Positions 11,391 to 21,099 of a DNA stretch of 64,000 nt are shown here, one piece after another; within the stretch, counting starts at the first letter, position 1, and each line of letters starts with the position of its first letter. A model generated the notes under the pieces. The model did no database searches. It was not told the DNA's origin and was given only the letters and a program-made list of their open reading frames with translations. The stretch is taken from positions 94,579-158,578 of the forward strand of contig CAIOZY010000025.1 of NCBI GenBank assembly GCA_903862935.1, written 5' to 3'. The DNA comes from an uncultured Opitutaceae bacterium. GTDB lineage: Bacteria; Verrucomicrobiota; Verrucomicrobiia; Opitutales; Opitutaceae. Made by a program: the position numbers and the translations under genes.

Positions 11391-12696
11391 ACATCAGGTC
11401 CGCCGACGAGACGACCTGATCGGCGACCCGGCACTCGGCCGAGGCGGTGGCGAGTTTGTTGCCGCGCGACCTGGTGAGCTTCGCCGAGATCACGAGCTGG
11501 TCGCCCGGCTGCACGGGCTTGCGGAACTTCACCTTGTCGGCGCTCATCAGGAAGGCGGTCTTGGCGGCATTGCCGGAGATGCGCAGCATCAGGATTCCGG
11601 CCGCCTGGGCCATCGCCTCGAGCTGGAGGACCCCGGGCATGACGGGGTTTCCGGGGAAGTGCCCGTTGAAGAACGGCTCGTTGATCGTGACGTTCTTGAT
11701 GGCGATGATCTCGTTGTCGCCCTTGAACTCAAGGACCCGGTCGACCATGACGAACGGGTAGCGGTGCGGCAGGGTCTCGAGGACCCGCCGGATGTCGAGC
11801 GAGGTCTCGCTGGCGAGGATGACCGGCTTGGGCGCGGCATGGGCCTTCTTGCCCCCTCCCTTCTTCTGCTCCTCCATCCGCGCGAACAGGGCCTTCGTCA
11901 ATTCCGCGTTGATCGCATGGCCGGGACGGGTCGCCACAATGTGGGCCTTGAGCGGCATCCCGAGCAGCGTCACGTCCCCGATGATGTCTAGGATCTTGTG
12001 GCGGACGAACTCGTCCTTGAAGCGCAGCGGCTCCTTGGAGATCACGCTGTCGCCCTTGATGACGACCGCGCAGTCCAGCGAGCCCCCGCGGATCTTGCCC
12101 AGCTTGATCAGTTCCTCGATGTCCTCGTAGATCGTGAAGGTGCGAGCCGCGGCGATCTGCGAGCCGTAGATCTCCGGATCGATCGCGAGCGACAGGTGCT
12201 GGGTGTGGATCCCGCGGTCGTCGGCCGAGGTGCAGGAGATCTTCAGGATGTCGCACGGCAGGGCGATGATCGAGGAGTTGCCCCGGGTCACCGAGATCGG
12301 GGTGTCCAGGACAAAGTACTCCCGCTCCTTGTCCTGCTCCACGGGCTCGCCCTCCACGATCAGGTTCACGAAGGGCCGGGCCGATCCGTCCATGATGGGG
12401 GGCTCGGAGGCGTCCATCTCGATCACCACGTTGTCGATGCCGCACCCGCTCAGGGCGCTTAGGACGTGCTCGACGGTGTGGATCTTCGCGTGGCCCGACT
12501 GGATCGTCGTCGCCCGGACCAAGTCGGTCACCTGGTCCACCCGGGGCTTGATCTCCGGGGCCCCGTGAAGGTCGATCCGCTTAAAGACGATCCCGTGGCC
12601 GGCCGGGGCCGGCTTCATCGTGAGGGTCACCGGGTCTCCCGTGTGGAGCGAGTTGCCCTTGATCGACACTTCGCGCGCGAGGGTGCGTTGTTTCAT
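11356..12696 (-). CDS. lpxC/fabZ: Bifunctional LpxC deacetylase / FabZ dehydratase
   Basis: A 446-aa fusion. Residues 1 to about 300 are UDP-3-O-acyl-GlcNAc deacetylase, the committed lipid A step: [38 protein letters not shown] (zinc His), [12 protein letters not shown], and [26 protein letters not shown] (zinc and acid/base residues). Residues ~310-446 are beta-hydroxyacyl-ACP dehydratase Fab[17 protein letters not shown] with the catalytic His and [20 protein letters not shown] with the catalytic Glu. Start 12696 gives the family N-terminus; the longer track ORF is read-through. The fusion is known in Bacteroidota and the PVC group and supports a Gram-negative LPS-making host. Confidence 0.96.
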   Translation of the reverse strand: MKQRTLAREVSIKGNSLHTGDPVTLTMKPAPAGHGIVFKRIDLHGAPEIKPRVDQVTDLVRATTIQSGHAKIHTVEHVLSALSGCGIDNVVIEMDASEPPIMDGSARPFVNLIVEGEPVEQDKEREYFVLDTPISVTRGNSSIIALPCDILKISCTSADDRGIHTQHLSLAIDPEIYGSQIAAARTFTIYEDIEELIKLGKIRGGSLDCAVVIKGDSVISKEPLRFKDEFVRHKILDIIGDVTLLGMPLKAHIVATRPGHAINAELTKALFARMEEQKKGGGKKAHAAPKPVILASETSLDIRRVLETLPHRYPFVMVDRVLEFKGDNEIIAIKNVTINEPFFNGHFPGNPVMPGVLQLEAMAQAAGILMLRISGNAAKTAFLMSADKVKFRKPVQPGDQLVISAKLTRSRGNKLATASAECRVADQVVSSADLMFTIVDDPALEG

Positions 12697-12773
12697 GTGG
12701 AAGCACCCCGAGTGTCGCCCAACGGGGCGCTCCACGGCAAGGCCAGAGATTGCCGCCGGCCCTCGGGGCCGCC

Positions 12774-13148
12774 TCAGTCCTCGACCAATTGGTCGAAGGC
12801 GGCGAGAGCCGCAAGGCAGGCCGCGGTGACGGCGAGGCCGAGCACAAACCCGGGGTTCGCAAAGGCGGCGATCCCGTCCTCTGCGGCGGCCGAAAGCGAT
12901 AGGCTCGCCTCGCCCAGGGCGAACCCGGAGCCCCCCGACAGGACGATGCCGGCGAGTCCGGCCGCGGCTCCCAGGGCCACGGGGCCCCATCTTCCCCACT
13001 CGCCCCGGCTCCGGCGGGGCTCGGGCAGGGACGCCATCACGCGCCGGGTGAAGCCGTTGTCTTCCAGGGGCGCCGGCGCGGCTCTGCGCAGGAGGGCGTC
13101 AAACCGGTCGTCCGGGGAACTGTTGGGATTCAGGTCTGGGGATTCCAT
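12774..13148 (-). CDS. Probable anti-sigma factor, membrane-anchored
   Basis: A 124-aa protein with an acidic N-terminus and an [27 protein letters not shown] segment like the early region of anti-sigma proteins. Two hydrophobic segments follow ([22 protein letters not shown] and [19 protein letters not shown]). The ATG at 13148 lies inside the sigma gene, a 19-nt overlap that implies translational coupling. The role is inferred mostly from position; no zinc anti-sigma motif (HxxxCxxC) is visible. Confidence 0.6.
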   Translation of the reverse strand: MESPDLNPNSSPDDRFDALLRRAAPAPLEDNGFTRRVMASLPEPRRSRGEWGRWGPVALGAAAGLAGIVLSGGSGFALGEASLSLSAAAEDGIAAFANPGFVLGLAVTAACLAALAAFDQLVED

Positions 13149-13677
13149 GCGGAGAGTAGGCCGCGCAGCTTGTCCCGGCCGCGGCTGATGTGGGTCTTCA
13201 CGGTGCCCAGCGGCCAGCCGCACACGGCGGCGATCTCGGGGTGGCTCAGGTCCTGGTGGTAGAAAAGGTGCACGCCAGTCTGCTCGTCGGCGCTCAGTTG
13301 CCCCAGGGCCGCCGCCAGGTCGGCCCGCAGGTTCGCTCCGCGGGTGTGGGGTTCGCCGCCCTGCCCGTCCGGCTCGCCCCGGGGCTCTCGCCCCTCCCCG
13401 CGGACGAGCGCCCGGCGGCGGGCGTTTCGGTAGTGGTTGTGCGCGATTCCGAGCAGCCAAGAGCGGAAACTCGCTCACCGCGGTACCGGGAGATTCCCCG
13501 GTAGGCCGGGACGAAGGTGTCCTGGGCCAGGTCGTCGGCCTGCGCGGCGTCGCCCCGCAGGAGGTGGCGCAGGAAGTTGCGGACGCTGGACTGGTGGCGC
13601 AGGACAAGTTCGGAGAAGGCCGCGCGGTCATTCGACGCGACCGCGCGGGCGATCAGTTCGGTGTCGGGTTCCGTCAC
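13130..13677 (-). pseudogene. ECF RNA polymerase sigma factor, single-base frameshift
   Basis: Sigma-70 region 2 is readable from GTG 13677 (TEPDTELIARAVASNDRAAF, then DDLAQDTF) up to RYRGE. The family sequence then continues only in another frame: SFRSWLLGIAHNHYRNARRR, followed by region 4 (LSHPEIAAVCGWPLGTVKTH) to the stop at 13130. The span is 548 bp, one short of a multiple of three. Inserting one G after GGTGAG (plus position ~13474) restores GEASFRSWLLGIAHN and a 182-aa protein. The GTG start overlaps the upstream stop as GTGA. It is either a real inactivating deletion or an assembly error; the uncorrected frame stops early. Confidence 0.85.
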
Positions 13678-14084
13678 GCGGGGCTGGAGGGGCCTTTGTC
13701 GTCTGAATTCCAATTGCGCACCAGCATCCCGATCAAGCCGGCAGCAAGCATGGCCACCCCGATGAACATCGGGACGTAGCCCCACAGGCGCGCCGGCCCG
13801 GGGATCGCCAGGTAAACGCCGGTGCCCACTCCGATCAGGATCATGCCGCCCTTGACGTCGCCCCAGGAGCGGTTCCCGCCGCATTTGCGCTGGCCCGGGC
13901 CGGCCAGCATCTCGGCGGTCAATCCCTCGGGAAGGGGCTGCCCCTTCTCCAGGGCGATGCGGGCGGTCTCGTGCCAGAGTTTCTGCTGGCTGACCCGCCT
14001 CCAGTTGGCGATCGCGACCACCGCGATCACGAAGACGAAGATGAGGGCGAGCTGCAGCAGGACGAACAGGTAGTGGTGTTCCAT
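13674..14084 (-). CDS. DUF6249-like membrane protein
   Basis: A 136-aa protein with an N-terminal transmembrane helix (LFVLLQLALIFVFVIAVVAIANW), a short cytoplasmic linker containing ARIALEKGQPLPEGL, and two C-terminal hydrophobic segments. This layout matches the DUF6249 family often found in front of ECF sigma genes. ATG 14084 starts the first helix directly. Its stop codon overlaps the sigma start (GTGA), so it heads a three-gene operon with sigma and anti-sigma. A role in membrane stress sensing is suggested by context only. Confidence 0.65.
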   Translation of the reverse strand: MEHHYLFVLLQLALIFVFVIAVVAIANWRRVSQQKLWHETARIALEKGQPLPEGLTAEMLAGPGQRKCGGNRSWGDVKGGMILIGVGTGVYLAIPGPARLWGYVPMFIGVAMLAAGLIGMLVRNWNSDDKGPSSPA

Positions 14085-14157
14085 GGGGGATGTGCGTTGT
14101 GGTTTCGAAAAGTAAGTGTCGCCAGGGCGGCCTTTGGATTCAAAATTGTGGCCTCCG

Positions 14158-15366
14158 ATGCCGGACCTACCCCAGATCGACCGCTCGCAGTGGCTCAGGC
14201 CCTGGGCCCAGCTGAAGTACTTCACCTTCCAGCCGGCGATCTTCCCGAGGCTGTTGGGAAAGGTCTCCGACGACGCCCGGCCGGGCGACCTGGTCTCCGT
14301 CTACGACAAATCCGGCAAACCGGCCGGGGCGGGGCTGTACAACCCCCGCGCGAAGATCCCGCTAAGGGTCGTCAGCCACTCGACCGCCCCCGTGGGCGAG
14401 GACTACTTCGAAGGGGCGATCCGCCGGGCCGTGGCGCTTCGCCGGGAGGTCTACCGCCTGGACGAGGTGACCGACGCCTACCGGCTGATCAACTCGGACG
14501 GGGACGGCTTGAGCGGGCTCACGATCGACCGGTACGGGGAGGTGCTCCTGTGCGAACTGTTCAGTTTCGGAATCGCCCAGAGGCTGCCGCGGTGGCTGCC
14601 ACTGTTGCACGAGCTGGCGGGAACCCGCTTCACGCGGGTCCAGGTGGACCACGACCTGGGGAGCCTCGAGGGGATCAAGCCATCGGCCTTCAACGAGGTG
14701 AACGCAGCGGCCCCCCTCTCGGTCAAGATCCGGGAGAACGGCGTGCGCTACGAGGTCGATTTCGAGCAGGGTCACAAGACGGGGTTTTTCTGCGACCAGC
14801 GGGACAACCGCCGGGAGGTCGCGCGCTTCGCCAAGGGGGCGAGGGTCCTGGATCTATGCTGCTACACGGGAGGCTTCTCGCTGTGCGCCAAGGTGCTCGG
14901 CGGCGCCGACGACGTCACCGCGGTCGATTTGGACGAGGACGCGATCGCGCAGGCCCGGCGCAACGCGAACCTCAACCAGGCCCGCATCAAGTTCGTCCAC
15001 GCCGACGCCTTCGCCTACGCCCGGCAGATGCAGCAGAACGCGGAAACGTGGGACCTGGTGGTCGTGGACCCGCCGAAATTCATCTTCACCCGGGAAGAGC
15101 GGGGGGCCTGGGAGGGGCGCCAGAAGTACGAGGACCTCAACCAGCTGGCGATCTCCCTGGTCAAGCCCGGCGGGATTCTCGTCACGGGCTCCTGCTCGGG
15201 GCTTCTGTCCCTGGAGGAGTTCGAGGAGCGCGTCATCAAGGGCGCGCACCGGCTCGGCCGCCGCCTGCAGTTTTTGAACCGGACCGGGGCGGGCCCCGAC
15301 CATCCGGTCTACTCAAACTGCCTGGAGAGCCGCTACCTGAAGGTCCTGTGGGCCCGGGTCGCCTAG
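14158..15366 (+). CDS. Class I SAM-dependent rRNA methyltransferase (RlmI-like)
   Basis: A 402-aa protein with an N-terminal PUA-like domain (PGDLVSVYDKSGKPAGAGLYNP) and an EEHD-like middle domain (YRLINSDGDGLSGLTIDRY). The C-terminal part is a Rossmann methyltransferase: QGHKTGFFCDQRDNR, VLDLCCYTGGFSLCA (SAM loop), VVVDPPKF (catalytic DPPKF) and TGSCSG carrying the expected Cys. RlmI of E. coli makes m5C1962 in 23S rRNA; the exact target here is inferred. The ATG at 14158 was chosen as it places the PUA domain next to the start. It is transcribed away from the DUF6249 operon (73-bp gap). Confidence 0.88.
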   Translation: MPDLPQIDRSQWLRPWAQLKYFTFQPAIFPRLLGKVSDDARPGDLVSVYDKSGKPAGAGLYNPRAKIPLRVVSHSTAPVGEDYFEGAIRRAVALRREVYRLDEVTDAYRLINSDGDGLSGLTIDRYGEVLLCELFSFGIAQRLPRWLPLLHELAGTRFTRVQVDHDLGSLEGIKPSAFNEVNAAAPLSVKIRENGVRYEVDFEQGHKTGFFCDQRDNRREVARFAKGARVLDLCCYTGGFSLCAKVLGGADDVTAVDLDEDAIAQARRNANLNQARIKFVHADAFAYARQMQQNAETWDLVVVDPPKFIFTREERGAWEGRQKYEDLNQLAISLVKPGGILVTGSCSGLLSLEEFEERVIKGAHRLGRRLQFLNRTGAGPDHPVYSNCLESRYLKVLWARVA

Positions 15367-15367
15367 G

Positions 15368-15925
15368 TCAGGCGCGCCCGAGGTAGGATCCGTCGGCCGT
15401 GCTGACGCGGACGACGTCGCCCTCCTTGATGAAGAGCGGCACCTGGACCATGACGCCGGTCTCGAGCTTCGCCGGCTTCTGCACGTTGCTCGCCGTGTCG
15501 CCCTTGATCCCGTCGGCGGACTCGACGACCTTCAGGGAGACCGCCGAGGGCAGCTCCACAGTGAGGGCCTTGTCGTCGACAAAGAGCACATCGACCTTGC
15601 CGCCGGGGGTGAGGTAGTTCTTCACGTCGCCGAGGGTCTCCGCGCTGAGCTCGATCTGGTCGAAGGTCGACGGGTCAATGAAGGCGAAGCTGTCCCGGTC
15701 CGCGTAGCTGAACTCCAGCGTCCGGCGGTCGGTTGGCAGCACCTCCATCGTGTCGGTCGAGGCGAAGCGCTGGTCGAGCGACTTTCCGTAGCGCAGGTTG
15801 CGCATCTTGACCTGGACGAACGCCCGCAGGTTTCCGGGCGTGCGGTGCTGGGTCTCCATCACCAGATGGGGTTCACCGTTAAACTTGATAACTTGTCCTT
15901 TGCGGATGTCGTTGGCTGCGGGCAT
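15368..15925 (-). CDS. efp: Elongation factor P
   Basis: A 185-aa translation factor that relieves ribosome stalling at polyproline. All three domains are readable: the KOW-like N-terminal domain (RKGQVIKFNGEPHLVMETQH), the middle OB domain, and the C-terminal domain (VQVPLFIKEGDVVRVSTADGSYLGRA). The tip loop reads TPGNLRAF, so the position that is a modified Lys in E. coli or Arg in Pseudomonas is Asn32. No EpmA, EarP or YmfI-type modifier is adjacent. It is convergent with the methyltransferase (1-bp gap). Confidence 0.96.
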   Translation of the reverse strand: MPAANDIRKGQVIKFNGEPHLVMETQHRTPGNLRAFVQVKMRNLRYGKSLDQRFASTDTMEVLPTDRRTLEFSYADRDSFAFIDPSTFDQIELSAETLGDVKNYLTPGGKVDVLFVDDKALTVELPSAVSLKVVESADGIKGDTASNVQKPAKLETGVMVQVPLFIKEGDVVRVSTADGSYLGRA

Positions 15926-16068
15926 GAGTCAGGGGGTCGGAGTGGCGGATTTGTCGTGTGTAAAGGATACCGAGTAAGGGACAGGAAAGTCCCCTGTCAA
16001 GCCACGGGGTTTCGACCGGGCTCGGCGCCCGGCCGGATTGCAGCGCAGTGGGCCCGGTTCCGCCCGTC

Positions 16069-17415
16069 CTAGGCAACCCGCTCGACGATCAGCGGCGGGG
16101 GGGTCGGGCGCTTCGGCGCCAGGCGGTAGGCGTTCTTGAAGTACTCCAGGGCCTGCTCGAGCTTGGACTCGTCGTTGTAGTGAATCATCATCAGGGGTTC
16201 GCCCTGCTTCACCTGGGTGCCGACCTTCTTCACCTCGGAGACGCCGACCGCGTGGTCGACCTTGTCGTGGGGGGCCTCCCGTCCGGCTCCGAGCAGGTGC
16301 ACGCCGCGCGCGATCATGGCCGCGTTGATCGTGTGGACGTAGCCGCGCTTCGGCGCGGGCAACTTCCGGATGTGCTTGGCATGCGGAAACTTCTCGGGGT
16401 GCTCGATGAAGGATGCATCGCCCCCCTGGGCCTTCACCAGCTCGATGAACTTGGCCAGGGCCGAGCCGTCGTTGAGATGCCTCTGGACGGTCTGTTTGGC
16501 CGACAGGGTCGACCCGGCCACTCCGGCCAGGCGCACGATCTCCATGCCAAGCTTGAGGACCAGCTCTTTCATGTCGGCCGGACCCTCGCCCTTTAACAGC
16601 TGGATCGCCTCCTTGACCTCAAGGGCGGTTCCGACCGTATCGCCGAGCGGCTGGTTCATGTCGGTCACCAGCGCCACGCAGCGGCGCTTCATCGACCGGC
16701 CGACCCGGGTCATGGACCGGGCGAGCTGCTTGGCCTGCTCGAGATCGCGGATGAACGAACCGTTGCCCCACTTGACGTCGATCACCAGGCCCTCGGCGCC
16801 GGCGGCGAGCTTGCGGGACAGGACGCTGCCCGTAATGAGCGGCAGGCTCGGGATCGTGCCCGTCTCCTTGCGCATCTCGTAGAGCTTCGCGTCGGCCGGG
16901 GCCAGGTCCGGGTTCTGGGCGATGATGGCCCCCCCGATCTTGCCCAGCTGGGCGGCGAACTGCTCGTTGGTGTGGTGCCCCTTGAAGCCGGGGATCGCGG
17001 CGAGCTTCTCGAGGGTGTTGATCACATAGTCGTGCTCAACCCCGCACATCATTGGGACGACGACCCCGGAGGCCATCGCGAAGGGCACCAGGACCAGCGC
17101 CGTCTTGTCACCCACGCCCCCGGTCGAGTACTTGTCGATCTTGGGCTTGGCGATGTGGGACAGGTCGATCACCTCGCCGGAGAGCATCATCTCCTCGGTC
17201 AGGTCGGCCGTCTCCTGCGCAGACATACCGGAAAAGTAGATCGCCATGGCCAGGGCGGCCAGCTGGTGCTCGGGCATCTCCCCGTCCAGAGTGCTGTCGA
17301 TGATGTACCGGATCTCCTCCTGGGAAAATTCCCCGCCATCCCGTTTCTTTTCGATTAAGAAGTTGAATGAGGGCTTTATGAAACGTCGCGCAGGGATCGT
17401 GCGTTTGCTGGTCAT
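16069..17415 (-). CDS. deoA: Thymidine phosphorylase
   Basis: A 448-aa nucleoside salvage enzyme that splits thymidine to thymine and deoxyribose-1-phosphate. The family signature region is clear: KYSTGGVGDKTALVLVP (phosphate site), GVEHDYVINTLEKLAAIPGF, AQNPDLAPADAKLYEMR and a C-terminal alpha/beta domain. ATG 17415 (MTSKRTIPARRF) was chosen because homologues begin there; the ORF can be extended to 17472, which would run into the divergent argS region. Neither start has a good Shine-Dalgarno. Pyrimidine- versus thymidine-specificity cannot be decided. Confidence 0.92.
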   Translation of the reverse strand: MTSKRTIPARRFIKPSFNFLIEKKRDGGEFSQEEIRYIIDSTLDGEMPEHQLAALAMAIYFSGMSAQETADLTEEMMLSGEVIDLSHIAKPKIDKYSTGGVGDKTALVLVPFAMASGVVVPMMCGVEHDYVINTLEKLAAIPGFKGHHTNEQFAAQLGKIGGAIIAQNPDLAPADAKLYEMRKETGTIPSLPLITGSVLSRKLAAGAEGLVIDVKWGNGSFIRDLEQAKQLARSMTRVGRSMKRRCVALVTDMNQPLGDTVGTALEVKEAIQLLKGEGPADMKELVLKLGMEIVRLAGVAGSTLSAKQTVQRHLNDGSALAKFIELVKAQGGDASFIEHPEKFPHAKHIRKLPAPKRGYVHTINAAMIARGVHLLGAGREAPHDKVDHAVGVSEVKKVGTQVKQGEPLMMIHYNDESKLEQALEYFKNAYRLAPKRPTPPPLIVERVA

Positions 17416-17593
17416 GTTGTAAGGAGGGAAAGGAAGGCCGGCCCGGGCCGGTAAAGTATACGAGTCAAACATGATCCGTTACAAAGTCGAGCCAAAACTG
17501 AGGCCTCCGCCGGCCGCCGGGAACTCCCAACTATCGCTCCGGACGCTAATTCCGCGCTTGCGGACCACCCTCATCCGGGCTGAAAAATGCCCC

Positions 17594-19351
17594 ATGCGAC
17601 CGTCCTTCAACCTGGCTTTGGACCTTGAAACCGCCCTTCGGGAGGCGGCGGCCCGGGCCGGCCTGGACCCAGCGGGGTTCGAACCGGAGGTGAAGACCGC
17701 CGACGCGGCCCATGGAGACTTCCAGGCAAACGGGATCCTGGCCTACGCCAAACGGGCCAGGACCAACCCCAGGGCCCTGGCCGAAAAGGTGGTCGCCGCC
17801 CTGCCTGAGGCGACCCGGCAGTCCTGCTCGGTAACCGTGGCCGGCCCCGGGTTCATCAACTTTTTCCTCAACCCCGGGGCCCTGATGGCGTGGCTGACGG
17901 CCTACGCCTCGCGCGAGGCGCTTGAGGCCGGGGCCTCGACCTCCCGAGCGGGCCAGACCTGCGTCGTTGACTACAGCTCCCCCAACACGGCCAAGCAGAT
18001 GCACGTCGGGCACCTGCGCAGCACGGTGATCGGAGAATCGATCGCCCGCCTGCTCGCCTTCAGCGGGGCGGCCGTCATCCGCGACAACCACCTGGGCGAC
18101 TGGGGCACCCAGTTCGGAAAGCTCATCTACGCCTACAAGCGCTGGGCCGACCCCGCGGCGCTCAGGTCCGGGCCGATCGAGGAGTTGGAGCGCCTGTACA
18201 AGCTGGGCGACGCCGCGACCCCGGACGGCTCGCTCGAGCTGGAGGAGGCCCGCGGGGAGCTCGTGAAGCTCCAGAAGGGGCACCCGGGCAACACCGCGTT
18301 GTGGAAGGAGTTCACCGAAACCAGCTGGAGCGCCTTTCAGGGGATCTACGACCAGCTCGGGATCCGCTTCGACCACCATCTGGGCGAGAGCTTCTACAGC
18401 GACAAGGTGGCCGCCGTCTGCCGCGAGCTCACGGAGGCCGGGATCGCCCAGGAGAGCGAGGGCGCCCTGGTGATCTTCCACCCCGAGCACCCGCGCTTCA
18501 AGGAGCAGCCCTTCATCATCCGCAAGTCCGACGGGGCCGCCAACTACGCGACGACCGACTTGGCGACGATCCTGTACCGGGCGGAGCACTGGCGGGCGAG
18601 CGCCATCTACTACGTGGTCGACAAGCGCCAGGGCGACCACTTCGAGCAGTTGTTCCTCTCGGCCCGGAAGTGGTTCGAGAAGACCGGCCGGACTCTGCCG
18701 GCCCTCGCCCACGTCGACTTCGGGACCGTCCTCGGCGAGAACGGCAGGCCGCTGAAGACCCGAAGCGGCGAGAACGTCAAGTTAAAGGACCTGCTGAACG
18801 AGGCCGTGGAGCGGGCCTACGCCCTGGTGAGCCAGAAGAACCCCGAGCTTCCGGAGGCCGACCGGCGCGAGATCGCCTCCGTGGTGGGGATCGGCTCCGT
18901 GCAGTATGCCGACCTGTCCCAGAACCGCTCAAGCGACTACGTGTTCGCCTGGGACAAGATGATTTCGCTGGAGGGCAACACGGCCGCCTACCTCCTCTAT
19001 GCCGTCGCCCGCATCCATTCGATCTTCCGCCGGATGGGCGAGGCCCCGGCCCCTGCCGGCGCGGCGGCCGGGCCGACGCCCGTGGAGACGGCTGCCGAGA
19101 TCTCTCTCGCCCGCAAGCTCGTCAAGTTCCCCGACACGATCCGGCTGTCGACCGACAGCCTGCGCCCCCACTACCTGTGCCTGTACCTGTATGAACTGGC
19201 CGGGGAGTTCAGCGGGTTCTATACGGCCGACAAGGTCCTGGTGGACGACCCCGCGGTCAGGGCCCGGCGGCTGGCGCTTTGCGAGAGGACGGCGCTGGTG
19301 CTGGAGACCGGCCTGGAACTGCTGGGGCTGAGGACCGTGAAGCGGATGTAG
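17594..19351 (+). CDS. argS: Arginyl-tRNA synthetase
   Basis: A 585-aa class I synthetase. An Add-1 N-terminal domain is followed by the HIGH-like motif in SPNTAKQMHVGHLRST, GDWGTQFGKLIYAY, ATTDLATILYR, and KTRSGENVKLKDLL in place of KMSKS. The C-terminal DALR anticodon-binding domain ends with SGFYTADKVLVDDPAVRARRLALCERTA and the family terminus VKRM. The ATG at 17594 removes a non-conserved extension present in the track ORF. It is divergent from deoA. Confidence 0.96.
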   Translation: MRPSFNLALDLETALREAAARAGLDPAGFEPEVKTADAAHGDFQANGILAYAKRARTNPRALAEKVVAALPEATRQSCSVTVAGPGFINFFLNPGALMAWLTAYASREALEAGASTSRAGQTCVVDYSSPNTAKQMHVGHLRSTVIGESIARLLAFSGAAVIRDNHLGDWGTQFGKLIYAYKRWADPAALRSGPIEELERLYKLGDAATPDGSLELEEARGELVKLQKGHPGNTALWKEFTETSWSAFQGIYDQLGIRFDHHLGESFYSDKVAAVCRELTEAGIAQESEGALVIFHPEHPRFKEQPFIIRKSDGAANYATTDLATILYRAEHWRASAIYYVVDKRQGDHFEQLFLSARKWFEKTGRTLPALAHVDFGTVLGENGRPLKTRSGENVKLKDLLNEAVERAYALVSQKNPELPEADRREIASVVGIGSVQYADLSQNRSSDYVFAWDKMISLEGNTAAYLLYAVARIHSIFRRMGEAPAPAGAAAGPTPVETAAEISLARKLVKFPDTIRLSTDSLRPHYLCLYLYELAGEFSGFYTADKVLVDDPAVRARRLALCERTALVLETGLELLGLRTVKRM

Positions 19352-19422
19352 GGCTCCGGCTGAGCCCCCCACTTAGCCCTTGCCACCCGGCAGCGGCGAC
19401 CTAGCCTCGGCGTTTTCTCCCT

Positions 19423-20967
19423 ATGATTTCCTGGATCCAGCGATCGTTCCAGCACCACTTCCGAGTCGTCTTCGCGATCCTGCTCGCGGTGACCATTGTC
19501 TCGTTCATCATCACGATCGGGGCCACGCCCGGCATCGGCCGCGGCGACCGCCGCGTGGTCAGCCGGGACTTCTTCGGCCTTAATCTCGCCTCCCGCGATG
19601 ACATGATGCGGATGACCACCGACGCCGGGATCAGCCTCGAGCTGCAGCTCGGCTCCCAGTCGGGCCTGGACGACCAGCAGATGAAGAACTACGCCATGCA
19701 GCGCATCGCCGCCCTGCACCTGGCCGACCAGTGGCACGTGCCGCAGTCGACGAGCCCCGAGATGACCGACTTCATCAAGGGCTTGAGGGTCTTCGCCGAC
19801 AAGGACGGGGCCTTCGACAAGGCCCGCTACGACAGCTTCCGCGCGAGCCTGCGCAACTCCCCCGGATCGACCGAGGCGGACATCTCGCGGGTGATCGGCG
19901 AGGACATCCGCATGCAGAAGGTGGAGCTGCTGCTCGACGGGCCCGGCTACGTGCTGCCCGACGACGTGAAGAGCCAGCTGGCGATCGCCGACACCTCGTG
20001 GACCCTGTCGGTCGCGACCGTCGATTATGCGAGCTTCCAGCCGGACCTTAAGCCGACCGACGCCGATCTGGCCAAATTCTACCAGGAAAACGACTTCCGC
20101 TACCAGATTCCGGCCCGGATCGCAGCGGGCTACCTCGACTTTGCGGCGGCCGACTACGTGTCCCAAGTCAAGGGCACGGGCGATGCCAAGGCGAAGCTTG
20201 AGCAGGCCAAGCGCCTGGCGGCCAAGGCGGCTTCCGACATGGCCTACGCCCTTTACCAGTCGAAGCTCCCCTACGGGGCCCCGCTCGACGCCTATCTGCT
20301 GGCCCACAAGCTTTCCCTCAAGCCCCTCGCCCCTTTCGCCGCGGAAGCCGGCCCAGCCGAACTCGGAGGGACCCCGGAGGTTGCCGAGACCGCCGCCGCG
20401 CTCGACAAGCAGCACTACTTCTCCGAGGCCGTTGCGACCCCGGACGGCGCCGCGATCCTCATCTGGAAGGACTCCCTGCCGGCCCGCAAGCCGCTGCTCG
20501 CCGAGGTGAAGGACAAGGTCAAGGCCGACTATTCCGACGTCGAGCGCCGCCGCCGGTTTGACGATCTCGGCCGGACCCTGCGCGCCACTCTGCAGGCCCG
20601 GCTCAAGTCCGGCGAGACCTTCGACAAGGCCGCGGCGACGGCCGCGCGCTCCCAGTCGGTAAAGATCGAGTCGAAGAGCTTCCCGGCCTTCACCCTGCGC
20701 ACCCCCCCAAAGGACCTTCCCCAGCCCGCCCTTGGAAAGCTCGACGCCCTGGACAAGGGGACGGTCTCCGAGATGGCCCTGGACGCCGACAAGGGGTATC
20801 TGGTCTACGCCGCTGACAAGAAGCTGCCCGACCTATCTCCGACGGGAGCCGAGTTCGCCCAGATGAGGGCCTCCATTGCCGCGTTCATGGCCCAGCGGGG
20901 AGCCTCCTCCTATCTGGGAGAGCTTGTAGCCCAAGAACTAAAGCGCACAGAGCCGCCCGTTAAGTGA
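19423..20967 (+). CDS. PpiD/SurA-like periplasmic folding chaperone
   Basis: A 514-aa inner-membrane-anchored protein. The N-terminus MISWIQRSFQHHFRVVFAILLAVTIVSFIITIG is the single-helix anchor typical of PpiD. The periplasmic part starts with a SurA-N-like helical region (RDFFGLNLAS, LDDQQMKNYAMQRIAALHLADQW) and contains a long middle region (ADLAKFYQENDFRYQIP). A recognisable PpiC rotamase motif is not evident, so it may act purely as a chaperone. Homologues help outer-membrane protein folding. It is 71 bp after argS and followed by a GC hairpin, suggesting a unit of its own. Confidence 0.75.
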   Translation: MISWIQRSFQHHFRVVFAILLAVTIVSFIITIGATPGIGRGDRRVVSRDFFGLNLASRDDMMRMTTDAGISLELQLGSQSGLDDQQMKNYAMQRIAALHLADQWHVPQSTSPEMTDFIKGLRVFADKDGAFDKARYDSFRASLRNSPGSTEADISRVIGEDIRMQKVELLLDGPGYVLPDDVKSQLAIADTSWTLSVATVDYASFQPDLKPTDADLAKFYQENDFRYQIPARIAAGYLDFAAADYVSQVKGTGDAKAKLEQAKRLAAKAASDMAYALYQSKLPYGAPLDAYLLAHKLSLKPLAPFAAEAGPAELGGTPEVAETAAALDKQHYFSEAVATPDGAAILIWKDSLPARKPLLAEVKDKVKADYSDVERRRRFDDLGRTLRATLQARLKSGETFDKAAATAARSQSVKIESKSFPAFTLRTPPKDLPQPALGKLDALDKGTVSEMALDADKGYLVYAADKKLPDLSPTGAEFAQMRASIAAFMAQRGASSYLGELVAQELKRTEPPVK

Positions 20968-20972
20968 TTCCC

Positions 20973-20991
20973 GGGGCGGCCACCCCGCCCC
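20973..20991 (+). terminator. GC-rich hairpin after the PpiD-like gene
   Basis: GGGGCGG pairs with CCGCCCC across a five-base loop only 5 bp past the stop. There is no T run, so intrinsic termination is possible but unproven. Confidence 0.4.
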
Positions 20992-21099
20992 AGGCGCAAC
21001 TTTCCCGGCGCCGACCCGTCTCATCCCGTTAGAAAGGTGTAACTAACCGCCGACTTCCGTGTTTTAATCGGTGGCCGACCACACCCAAACGTCCCCATC

